Assembly (NCBI RefSeq): GCF_000826105.1
Contig: NZ_CCYK01000007.1
Coordinates: forward strand, 1,302,001 to 1,366,000
Source of the DNA: Pseudomonas massiliensis
Lineage (GTDB): Bacteria; Pseudomonadota; Gammaproteobacteria; Pseudomonadales; Pseudomonadaceae
Direction of reading: 5' to 3'
Length of the DNA: 64,000 nucleotides
Shown: piece by piece, positions 1 to 7,876 of the stretch
How positions within the stretch are numbered: position 1 is the stretch's first letter
Layout: every line of letters begins with the position of its first letter
The notes under the pieces: generated by a model
Seen by the model: the letters and a program-made list of their open reading frames with translations, nothing else
What the model was told of the DNA's origin: nothing
Databases searched by the model: none
Position numbers and translations under genes: made by a program

Positions 1-990
1 CCTCAGCGCTTGGCCGCTGCGTCGGCCCTTCCTGAGGTGCAGGCGGCGGCGCAAACCGAACCTGTGGCCCGGCAGGGGGACGCGGCGGACGATCCTGCCC
101 TGTGGATTCACCCGACCGATGCCAGCCGTAGCCTGGTACTGGGCACCAACAAGAAGCAGGGCTTGCTGGTTTACGGCCTGGACGGCCTTTTGCGCCAGAG
201 CCTGGACGTGGGCCGGCTGAACAATGTGGACCTGCGCAGAGGCTTTCGCCTGGCTGGCAAGCCGGTGGACCTGGCCGTGGCTACCCAGCGCGACCGCAAC
301 AGCCTGTTGATCTTCGCCATCCGGCCCGACGATGGTCATCTGGAAGTGGCTGGGGAGGTGCCGACTGAACTGGGTGCTATCTACGGTCTGTGCCTCTACA
401 AGGACGAGCAGGGCATCCAGGCGATCGCCAATGACAAGGATGGCCGCTTCGTGCAGTACCTTCTGCAGGACAGCCAGGGCAAGGTAGTAGGCCAGCGGCT
501 GCGCGGCTTCGCTCTGCACAGCCAGCCGGAAGGCTGTGTCGCTGACGACGCCCAGCATCGCCTGTTCATTGGCGAAGAGGACGTCGGGGTCTGGGCCCTG
601 GATGCCCGCGCCAGCGCGCCTGCCGAGCCCAGGCCGGTCATTGGCGTTGGCGACACTTTGAAGGCTGACGTGGAGGGGCTGGCGCTCTATGCCAAGGGTG
701 ACCGCCGCTACCTGGTGGTTTCCAGCCAGGGCAACGACAGCTACCTGGTATTGGACGCGCAGCCGCCGTACCGCTTGCACGGGGCCTTCCGGGTGGGGAT
801 CAACGCCGTCGCCGGGATTGACGGCACCTCGGAAACCGATGGCCTGGACGTGACCAGCGCCAACCTGGGCGGGCCCTGGCAGGCCGGACTGCTGGTAGTG
901 CAGGACGGACGCAAGCGCATGCCCGAGCAGGCGCAGAACTTCAAGCTGGTGCCTTGGGACGACCTGGCCCGGGCTATCGGGTTGCCATGA
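1..990 (+). CDS. Beta-propeller 3-phytase, C-terminal part (cut by window edge)
   Basis: The reading frame is open from base 1, so the gene starts upstream of the window; 329 residues are visible. The protein hydrolyses phytate to inorganic phosphate and lower inositol phosphates, normally after export. The family signatures are clear: a GDAADDPALWIHPTD segment, GTNKKQGL, the NNVDLR motif and an IYGLCLY segment followed by NDKDG, which carry the calcium and phosphate ligands of the six-bladed propeller. Many Pseudomonas phytases are tandem-domain proteins of about 640 residues, and the visible part fits the second, catalytic domain. exbB begins 72 bases downstream on the same strand, which suggests that uptake of the products is coupled to TonB. 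Function is certain at family level; the N-terminus is not visible. Confidence 0.9.
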   Translation, partial: PQRLAAASALPEVQAAAQTEPVARQGDAADDPALWIHPTDASRSLVLGTNKKQGLLVYGLDGLLRQSLDVGRLNNVDLRRGFRLAGKPVDLAVATQRDRNSLLIFAIRPDDGHLEVAGEVPTELGAIYGLCLYKDEQGIQAIANDKDGRFVQYLLQDSQGKVVGQRLRGFALHSQPEGCVADDAQHRLFIGEEDVGVWALDARASAPAEPRPVIGVGDTLKADVEGLALYAKGDRRYLVVSSQGNDSYLVLDAQPPYRLHGAFRVGINAVAGIDGTSETDGLDVTSANLGGPWQAGLLVVQDGRKRMPEQAQNFKLVPWDDLARAIGLP

Positions 991-1062
991 CGTCTGCGGT
1001 CATCAAACGGTCATTCTTTCGCTTTTATCTAGTGCCCGCGCAGTAGCGGGAAGGAGTTACCC

Positions 1063-1758
1063 ATGCAAGCGTCACTTGAGCATATGGATGTCTGGAGCCT
1101 GATCGTCGGCGCAAGCCCGGTGGTGAAAGGGATCATGGCCATCTTGCTGCTGGCCTCGTTGGCCAGCTGGTACCTTATCGTACTGCGCCACTGGACCCTG
1201 GCACGTACCGAGGCGGCTATGGCCGGGGCCAGGAAAGACCTGGAGGCGAGCCAAGACCTTGCGGCCCTGGGTCGCGTCCAGGCCAACGACGGTCCGGCGC
1301 GCCTGTTGTCCATTGGCCTGAACACCTATCAGCAACTGCGCCCCCTGGACGGCAGTGGCCCGGTCGCGGCGCTGGAAGCCTCGGAGCGCGCCATGGGCGT
1401 GCTGCTGGTAGAAGAGGAGCTGCGGCTCGAGCGGGGCTTGTCTTTGCTGGCGACCATCGGCTCGGTAAGCCCCTACATCGGCCTGCTGGGCACGGTGTGG
1501 GGCATCATGGGCGCCTTCATGGGCCTTTCCCAGGCGCAGCAGGCAACCCTGTCCAGCGTGGCGCCGGGGATTGCAGAGGCGTTGATCGCCACGGCCATCG
1601 GCCTGTTCGCCGCGATTCCCGCCGTTATTGCCTACAACCGCTTCGCTGCCAGAGGCCAGCGTCTGCTGGCGCGCTATTACAACCTGGCCAATCAACTGCA
1701 GGCCCGCCTGCATCGCCAGTGGCATGGCAGCCACGGCGCGTTGGCCAAAGCGGCCTGA
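1063..1758 (+). CDS. exbB: ExbB, TonB-system proton channel subunit
   Basis: This 231-residue inner-membrane protein belongs to the MotA/TolQ/ExbB family and forms the proton channel that powers TonB with ExbD. Three membrane segments are visible, near residues 20-42, 120-145 and 165-190. The conserved stretch with IGSVSPYIGLLGTVWGIM followed by APGIAEALIATAIGL is the family hallmark. The start is preceded by a GGAAGGAG-like ribosome site ending about 8 bases upstream. exbD starts 10 bases after its stop, so the two are cotranscribed, probably together with the upstream phytase. It could be called TolQ by similarity alone, but the exbD-tonB neighbours settle the assignment. Confidence 0.93.
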   Translation: MQASLEHMDVWSLIVGASPVVKGIMAILLLASLASWYLIVLRHWTLARTEAAMAGARKDLEASQDLAALGRVQANDGPARLLSIGLNTYQQLRPLDGSGPVAALEASERAMGVLLVEEELRLERGLSLLATIGSVSPYIGLLGTVWGIMGAFMGLSQAQQATLSSVAPGIAEALIATAIGLFAAIPAVIAYNRFAARGQRLLARYYNLANQLQARLHRQWHGSHGALAKAA

Positions 1759-1768
1759 GGACCTGCCC

Positions 1769-2196
<428 letters not shown>

Positions 2197-2200
<4 letters not shown>

Positions 2201-3048
2201 ATGCGCTGGTCGCCCCGCGCGCGGGTTCGCTCGCTGGCTACTGCACCAACGAGTCGTGGACGCTCTGGTTGGGGCGAGGCCTGGCGGTGGGCCTGGCGGT
2301 CGCCTTGCATCTGGTGCTGGGCTGGGCCCTTTACCGGCTTGGGCTGACGCAACCGCCTGTGCCTGCGCCGAAGGTGCTGCATACCGAGGTGGTGATGTTG
2401 GCGCCTGCCGCGCCCAGCCTGGCGGCCGGGGCGGCGCCGCCCGTGGTTGCTCAGCCCGTAACCGCGCCTCCCACGACGCCGAGGGTAGAGCCTAGCGCAC
2501 CGACGGCAACAGCTCCAACATCCACGCCAGCGCCTGCCGTTGCACGGCCCCTCACCAAGACGGCTGATCTGGCGCGGCAGCGGGTGAGCACGACGGCGCG
2601 GCCCAAAGCTCCCGCTGTGCCGCCCAGGGCGTCTGAGCCCGTGAGTACGCCACGGCCTGTCCCGGCGCCGCCAGTTCCCGCTGCGCCCAGCTCACCCAGC
2701 CCGCCTGCCGAGCCCATGGCAGGGCCCACCGCTCGCCCGCCAGTCGCAGCCGCTCCGGCCACCGCCGAGACCTCGAGCCAGCAATACCTGCCCATTAGCA
2801 AGCAAGCACCAAGCTACCCGGCGCGCGCGCTCGACGATGGCATCGAAGGCGATTGCACCGTCGAATACCGTGTGGATACCCGTGGCCATGTGCAAGATCC
2901 CCATGTGGTGGGCAGCTGCCATCCGATGTTCATTCGCCCGTCCCTGGCGGCCGCCAGTACCTTCGTCTATCGACCGCGGATGGTCGGCGGCCATGCGGTA
3001 GAAGTGAACGCGGTGCGCAATACCTTCCATTATCGGATCGACGAGTGA
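2197..3048 (+). CDS. tonB: TonB energy transducer
   Basis: A 283-residue TonB. It has a cytoplasmic N-terminus, one membrane anchor near residues 27-47 containing the histidine of the SxxxH region, a long Pro/Ala-rich spacer (about residues 55-195) and a C-terminal TonB domain beginning near YPARALDDGIEG and ending NTFHYRIDE. It links the ExbB-ExbD proton channel to outer-membrane receptors. Translation is coupled to exbD by overlapping start and stop codons. As the last gene of a phytase-exbBD cluster it is probably a dedicated TonB for a nearby receptor upstream of the window. No terminator-like hairpin is obvious after it, and the 156 bases up to higA show no gene. Confidence 0.92.
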
Positions 3049-3204
3049 GGTATCTCGAATGAAGGCAGGCGTCGCGGCTGGCTGCAATAGCGGCCCGGCG
3101 AAGGACATAGCGCGCTGGATTGATGTGCGGTCAGATCCCATCGAAGCTGGACGCAGAAAGAGCGCAATAGCCTCTCGTTGGACTCAGCAGCCGTGGACGG
3201 CAGA

Positions 3205-3510
3205 CTAGGCACAGGCCACGATTGGCTCGACCTGTCGGGCAATTGCATCCCCATGCTCAGCTTCAGCCAAACGAAGCTCATAGCTAGCCTGCAGGTTGAC
3301 CCAGAACTCTGCTGTGGTACTGAAACAGTGCGACAGCCGCAGGGCCATGTCGGCCGTGACGCCACGCCGTTCCCTGACCACTTCGTTGACCGTCGGAGCT
3401 GAAACATGGAGTGCACGCGCCAAGGCGGAAGCAGAGAGCCCCAGCGGCACCATGAATTCCTCCCGCAATATTTCACCGGGATGGATAGGGCGCATGCCGT
3501 TCTTGAACAT
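3205..3510 (-). CDS. higA: HigA-type antitoxin (XRE helix-turn-helix)
   Basis: A 101-residue antitoxin of the HigA family. The N-terminal signature MFKNGMRPIHPGEILREEF is typical, followed by a helix-turn-helix (about residues 25-55: LSASALARALHVSAPTVNEV). It neutralises the HigB ribonuclease and, with it, represses the operon. The start at 3510 is chosen because it lies 7 bases after the toxin stop codon and matches family length; a longer frame would run into higB. Toxin-first gene order is characteristic of higBA. Confidence 0.9.
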   Translation of the reverse strand: MFKNGMRPIHPGEILREEFMVPLGLSASALARALHVSAPTVNEVVRERRGVTADMALRLSHCFSTTAEFWVNLQASYELRLAEAEHGDAIARQVEPIVACA

Positions 3511-3517
3511 AGGAACC

Positions 3518-3796
3518 TCAGTGATAATCCACGATTTCAACGTTTGCCGGACCGTTTTCCGTCCATGAGAAGCACACCCGCCATTGTTCATTTATACGAA
3601 TGCTATGCTGACCCGCGCGGTCACCGTTGAGGCCTTCCAGCCGGTTACCTGGAGGCGCACAAAGGTCAATCAGTTTCGAGGCGCTCTCAAGCATTTGTAG
3701 CTTGCGAGTTGCCACTTTTACAATCCCTGACCACCGAACGGTACGCCCTGTACGATAGAGCGTCTCGGTGTCCTTACAGTTGAAGCTGACAATCAT
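3518..3796 (-). CDS. higB: HigB/RelE-superfamily toxin
   Basis: A 92-residue ribosome-dependent mRNA endonuclease of the RelE/ParE fold. Visible family marks are an N-terminal CKDTETLYRTG segment, a central PPGNRLEGLNGDRAGQHSIRI stretch and a C-terminal basic/aromatic patch (NEQWRVCFSW) that carries catalytic residues in HigB proteins. It is the first gene of a two-gene operon with higA. A perfect palindrome directly upstream (3804-3826) is the likely autoregulatory operator. The gene looks intact and potentially active. Confidence 0.9.
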   Translation of the reverse strand: MIVSFNCKDTETLYRTGRTVRWSGIVKVATRKLQMLESASKLIDLCAPPGNRLEGLNGDRAGQHSIRINEQWRVCFSWTENGPANVEIVDYH

Positions 3797-3803
3797 CGGA
3801 AGC

Positions 3804-3826
3804 GCTTAACGGATAACGTTAAGCGT
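3804..3826. promoter_or_regulatory. Palindromic operator of higBA
   Basis: A perfect 9-bp inverted repeat, CGCTTAACG-GATAA-CGTTAAGCG, ends 8 bases upstream of the higB start codon. On the minus strand a TATATT-like -10 element (3829-3834) abuts the palindrome and a TTGCCA -35 element lies at 3850-3855, though the spacing of 15 bases is short. The position fits repression by HigA or the HigBA complex. Confidence 0.65.
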
Positions 3827-3920
3827 TAATATAGTGGTTTCTTGACGGATGGCAAGGCTTTTAACTACGGCGCAGGTTGTCAAGGGGCCACGGGTCAACT
3901 CTGCAACGCCATGAGCCGGT

Positions 3921-5078
3921 TCAGTTGTGGCCGTGCGCGATACAGGGCGAAACGAACAAGCTGCCGTGGTAAGCCCCCGCCGCGGTACGACCTGCCACAA
4001 GCAGCCATAGCCCCGTCAGCGATACGACCAGCGCCTCGCCCAGCCAATCGAAGAAGCCCAGGTGAAGCAGGGCGCCGAGCTTGAGTGTGGCCAGCGCATA
4101 GACTCCGATGGGGAAGGTAAAGCCCCACCAGCCGAGATTGAAAGGCAGGCCCACCTTGAGGTAACGAATCGTGATGAGGGCGGCCAGAAGCAACCACCAC
4201 AATCCGAGCCCCCAGAACAGCAGCCCGGCCACCAGGCCGACGCCCGCCGCCACCTGGCCGGCATCGCCCAGGCCTTGTGCGGCGAAGGTGGCCGGCGCCT
4301 CCGCGCCCAGGAGCAACATGCCCAGCGCGGCTGTGCCCAGGGGGCCAAGGGCGAGCCAGCTCGATGCAGCCATGCTTGCCTGAGGCAGTTTATGCAACGC
4401 CAGGCGCAGCATGAGGATCACCAGGATGCTCACGGCCACTGGCACCGAGTAGGCCCAGAGCGCGTAGCTGGCCACCAGCAGGTGGAACCGCGTCGTGGCA
4501 TCGGCCAGATGGGGCGCTAGCGCGCCTGCGCTGGCGGCAGCCACTTCGCCAGCCACCACTGGCAGCAACCAAACCGCCGTCATCTGATCGATGCGGTGCT
4601 CCTGCCGAGTAAACATGAAAAAAGGGATGGCCACACCGCACACCAGGGCCAACGCGGCATCCAGCCACCATAAGGCATAAGCCCAGTGCAGGGCCGCCTC
4701 GCCCCAGCGAGGCAGGCCATACTGCACCAAGCCGTTGATCAGGGTGGCCAGGCCCATGGGAATGGTGCCGAAGAACATCGAGACCGTAGCGTGGCCGAAT
4801 ACACGCTTGGCTTGCGGGTAAAACAATGCCCAGCGAGCGCTGTACAGCATCGTACAAAGCGCGAAGAGCAGGATGTTGAGCAGCCACAAGACTTCCCCTA
4901 TACGAGTCAGAAGCCTCGGGTGGCCGGGCCATTGCCCAAGCGCGAGTGAAAGGATGCCAGTCCCCATGGTCACGGCGAACCAGTTGGGTGTGAATTGCCG
5001 AATGACTTCCAGCGGCCTCGGCAGGTGGGTCAGGGGCCGCCGCAGGCGCAAGGTGTGGGCTAAAAGGGTAACGGCCAT
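3921..5078 (-). CDS. TDT-family anion/dicarboxylate transporter (TehA/SLAC1-like)
   Basis: A 385-residue integral membrane protein with about ten hydrophobic segments. The family start FTPNWFAVTMGTGILSLAL is the hallmark of the tellurite-resistance/dicarboxylate transporter (TDT) family, which includes TehA, Mae1, the SSU1 sulfite pumps and plant SLAC1. The substrate cannot be read from the sequence; sulfite or a C4-dicarboxylate are the usual candidates. It is divergent from a LysR-type regulator whose start lies 108 bases away, so that regulator probably controls it. Confidence 0.85.
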   Translation of the reverse strand: MAVTLLAHTLRLRRPLTHLPRPLEVIRQFTPNWFAVTMGTGILSLALGQWPGHPRLLTRIGEVLWLLNILLFALCTMLYSARWALFYPQAKRVFGHATVSMFFGTIPMGLATLINGLVQYGLPRWGEAALHWAYALWWLDAALALVCGVAIPFFMFTRQEHRIDQMTAVWLLPVVAGEVAAASAGALAPHLADATTRFHLLVASYALWAYSVPVAVSILVILMLRLALHKLPQASMAASSWLALGPLGTAALGMLLLGAEAPATFAAQGLGDAGQVAAGVGLVAGLLFWGLGLWWLLLAALITIRYLKVGLPFNLGWWGFTFPIGVYALATLKLGALLHLGFFDWLGEALVVSLTGLWLLVAGRTAAGAYHGSLFVSPCIAHGHN

Positions 5079-5143
5079 GAAAGTGCCCCGGACGATACAA
5101 GTGTTTGGTCCGTTAAAGCTAACCCGCCGAATTTAATTGATGA

Positions 5144-5175
5144 AACGGTTAATATCGCTATCCGTTACCTGGATA
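5144..5175. promoter_or_regulatory. Candidate LysR binding region between the TDT gene and its regulator
   Basis: The 108-base divergent gap contains two overlapping dyads: AACGG-N13-CCGTT (5144-5166) and TATCC-N7-GGATA (5159-5175). The second sits 11 bases upstream of the lysR start codon, a usual place for autoregulation. Assignment to this regulator is inferred from position. Confidence 0.4.
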
Positions 5176-5186
5176 ACTGGTAGATC

Positions 5187-6095
5187 ATGAGGCTCACCCT
5201 GCGCCAGTTGGCCATCTTTCGAACGATCGCTCAGCACGGCTCCACAACCCGGGCCAGTGCTGTCTTGTCCTTGTCTCAATCAGCCACTAGCGCCGCACTC
5301 CAAGAGTTGGAGCATGCTCTGGGCGCACAGCTGTTCGACCGGGCAGGCAAGCGGCTCGTGCTCAATGTGAATGGGCAAGGTTTGCTACCCCAGGCGATAC
5401 AGTTGTTGGAAGCCGCCGCCCAGATCGAAGACGGCTTTCAACATGCCGATATCGGTGGCCGTCTACGGGTCGGCTGCAGTACCACCATCGGCAACTACCT
5501 GATGCCCGCCCTGATGAAGGCCCTGTCCAAACGCGCTCCCAAGGTAAAAGTTGACGTCATCATGGGGAACAGCGCTGACATCGCTCGCCACGCCGCTCAG
5601 CTCAGCATCGACCTGGGCCTGATCGAGGGCCCGTGTCACTTGGCGGATCTCAGCGCCCGGCTCTGGTGCGAGGACGAATTGCTGATAGTTGCAGCGGCCG
5701 AGGATCCCCTGGCCAAAACCGCGAAGGTCAGCTTGCACCAGCTTGCCTCCGCGCGCTGGCTATTACGCGAACCTGGCTCCGGTACGGCCGAGCAGGTGAG
5801 CGAACTGCTGTTGCCACACCTCAAGCATTGGCCGCATACCCAGGAGGTGGGCAGCTCCGAAGCCATCAAGCACATGGTCGCGGCTGGGCTGGGTATCAGC
5901 TGCCTGTCGCGTCGGGTGGTGGGGGATCTCATCGCCCAAGGGCAACTGGTGGTGTTGCGTCACGGCCTGCCAGCGCTGACGCGGCCTTTTTATGAGGTGC
6001 ATCATCGGAACAAGTTTGTGTCTCGCGCCATGGAGGAGTTCTTACAAATTCTTGAAGGTTTTCCGTCTGCCTACCGGCGGCCGTGCTCGGCGTGA
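5187..6095 (+). CDS. LysR-type transcriptional regulator
   Basis: A 302-residue LysR regulator. The N-terminal winged helix-turn-helix (MRLTLRQLAIFRTIAQHGS, then SQSATSAALQELEHALG) is followed by a periplasmic-binding-like effector domain from about residue 90. It is transcribed away from the TDT transporter, the standard layout for a LysR activator and its target. The effector is unknown, but with a TDT neighbour a sulfur anion or dicarboxylate is plausible. Its stop lies 1 base from the end of the convergent diguanylate cyclase gene. Confidence 0.9.
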   Translation: MRLTLRQLAIFRTIAQHGSTTRASAVLSLSQSATSAALQELEHALGAQLFDRAGKRLVLNVNGQGLLPQAIQLLEAAAQIEDGFQHADIGGRLRVGCSTTIGNYLMPALMKALSKRAPKVKVDVIMGNSADIARHAAQLSIDLGLIEGPCHLADLSARLWCEDELLIVAAAEDPLAKTAKVSLHQLASARWLLREPGSGTAEQVSELLLPHLKHWPHTQEVGSSEAIKHMVAAGLGISCLSRRVVGDLIAQGQLVVLRHGLPALTRPFYEVHHRNKFVSRAMEEFLQILEGFPSAYRRPCSA

Positions 6096-6096
6096 G

Positions 6097-7146
6097 TCAT
6101 ATCTGTGCAGCGCTGACTTGCTCAGCCAGGACGACCCGGTTGCGGCCCTCCCGTTTGGCCTGATAGAGAGCATTGTCGCTGGCCATGACCCAGTCTTCGA
6201 CCCGGTTCATGGTTGCGCCATGCTCCGAAACCCCGATACTCAAGGTCATGGGTGGCAAATCCTTTCTGGCTTCGAAGGCTTGGAGCATATGGTGCTTGAG
6301 CCTGGCCAGAATAGCCTCTGCCTGCTCGCCATCGGTATCTCGCAGTACCAGGCCGAACTCATCGCCACCTATCCGACCGGCCACGTCAGTAGGGCGGCAC
6401 CGTTGGCGAAGGGTAACGGTCAGCAGCCGAATGACATCATCGCCCACGAGGTGCCCGTGTACGTCATTGATAGCCTTGAAATGGTCGATGTCGATCAGTG
6501 CCAGGGTAGTGGGTAGGGGGCGCTGCTGCGCGGCTGTGAATTCTTCGCCAAGAAAGCGCTTCCATGCACCCTGGTTCAGCAGACCGGTGAGGCTGTCCAT
6601 CCGGTTGGCTTCCTTCAGCTGACGCTTGTGCTCGGCGAGCTGTGCGGCCAATCGGTAGGCAGCGAAGGCCACCGCCATGGGGTAGACCGCAAGCATGGGG
6701 AGGCAGGCGTACACCTGGGCGGTCGAGGTCTGGGGGAGAAACGTTGAGCCAAGCAGCCAGGTGAAAGCCAGGGCGCCGGTTGCCATCACCGGCAGGCTTA
6801 TGGCCAACAGGCGAGGGCCGCCTACCGCGATACAGTTCATGCAGAACATGGACATCAATAGCGTGCAGCCTAGCGCATTGAACTGCATGGCAGCGACCCA
6901 GAGCCCGCCAAACGCGGACTCGACGATCATGTTCCGGCGCTCCACGTGATAGGACACCCGTACTGTGCGCGCCAGGAGATAAGCCACATGAGGCCATATG
7001 AACCCGTGGAAGACCAGCAGCACCCAGACCCAGACCGGCAGGGAATAGGAGGTCAGGACCGCGGCCACAGCCCAGAAACCGGCGGCAGAGCCGAGGATCC
7101 GGGGAAGATAGAGGCGCTTTGCGAAGGTGCCCGCCTTGATCGTCAT
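6097..7146 (-). CDS. Membrane diguanylate cyclase (MASE2-GGDEF)
   Basis: A 349-residue protein with an N-terminal MASE2-like membrane sensor (hydrophobic helices between about residues 18 and 168) and a C-terminal GGDEF domain. The active site is intact (GGDEF at residues 260-264) and an RxxD inhibitory site (RPTD, 251-254) sits exactly five residues before it, so product inhibition by c-di-GMP is expected. Domain order matches E. coli DgcC/AdrA-type enzymes. There is no EAL domain. The chosen ATG has only a weak ribosome site; nothing nearby suggests a dedicated target. Confidence 0.88.
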   Translation of the reverse strand: MTIKAGTFAKRLYLPRILGSAAGFWAVAAVLTSYSLPVWVWVLLVFHGFIWPHVAYLLARTVRVSYHVERRNMIVESAFGGLWVAAMQFNALGCTLLMSMFCMNCIAVGGPRLLAISLPVMATGALAFTWLLGSTFLPQTSTAQVYACLPMLAVYPMAVAFAAYRLAAQLAEHKRQLKEANRMDSLTGLLNQGAWKRFLGEEFTAAQQRPLPTTLALIDIDHFKAINDVHGHLVGDDVIRLLTVTLRQRCRPTDVAGRIGGDEFGLVLRDTDGEQAEAILARLKHHMLQAFEARKDLPPMTLSIGVSEHGATMNRVEDWVMASDNALYQAKREGRNRVVLAEQVSAAQI

Positions 7147-7524
7147 AGCCTGTCAGGTCGGTGGAGAAGTAGGGCGGCATCACTGCCTGGGTCTTGAACG
7201 ATTGCAGACAGGCGTAACGGCTGCAGGTTCTGCCGGCGTAGGGCGAGGTCTACAGCTTGCAGGCAGTCATCGCGTCAGGGATGGTAGCCATGTGCTATCA
7301 ACAAGCTATACCGAAGAATCTTTGGCGTCAATCTTCTAGCCGGGTCCGGCGTTACTAGACGACAAGCGGCAGGCCAGGGCGCGACGCCTCTGCACAGGGC
7401 CTCATGCCGCATGGCATAGGCCAGGGGCCATAGGGTCAGCCATGGAAGACAAACGAACCTCTCGCCGCCTGCACACTCGAAGTCCGCAGATGTGGGCCTC
7501 AACCATCCTTGCGAGGAAAATACC
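7147..7524. other. Intergenic stretch without a recognisable gene
   Basis: This 378-base gap between the diguanylate cyclase start and the small gene at 7525 holds no open frame with coding character. It must contain the promoter of the cyclase (minus strand) and of the small plus-strand gene. No palindrome, repeat or terminator stands out. Confidence 0.5.
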
Positions 7525-7728
7525 GTGAGTGAAGCTTATCGATCAGAAGCTCAGCGCCTTGAGCAGACCTTTGCTGATGCCTACGCGGCTTATCGTAAGC
7601 ATCTGGAATCTACATCCTATCCAGCGTCCGAAGAGGACTGGGCCGAGCATGATCGTTATCAGGAAGCCGTCTCTGCCGCGTCCACGGCCTGGGGCGAGTT
7701 CTGCATCAATAGCAGGCATCTGAGGTAA
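7525..7728 (+). CDS. Small protein of unknown function (67 residues)
   Basis: A 67-residue frame starting with GTG, preceded by a GCGAGG ribosome site about 9 bases upstream. The product (SEAYRSEAQRLEQTFADAYAAYRKHLE...) is charged, helix-rich and soluble, without signal peptide or membrane segment. A longer version from 7492 is possible but lacks a better ribosome site. It is not recognised with confidence; length, codon use and start signal support it being real. Confidence 0.55.
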   Translation: MSEAYRSEAQRLEQTFADAYAAYRKHLESTSYPASEEDWAEHDRYQEAVSAASTAWGEFCINSRHLR

Positions 7729-7876
7729 ATCAAGCACGGGCGCCGATTGTGCCTAGGCTCTGTACGGAGAGGCGCGCAACCGGACCTACATCGTGCGGTT
7801 GTTCAAATGGTGTCGTGGGTTCTGGCCAGGCCATTCCAGCCGGAGCTGATCATTGGGGGCGAGCCCTGGCCGCGGC

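Noticed and set aside
3205..3826. higBA as part of a prophage or genomic island
   Set aside because: There are no integrase, phage genes, tRNA or attachment repeats nearby; the pair is simply inserted between ordinary genes.
7729..7876. Possible kdpE fragment after kdpD
   Set aside because: Read in all frames on the minus strand, no receiver-domain start (such as LVVDDE) or PhoB-type winged helix piece is visible, so I report the gene as missing rather than truncated.
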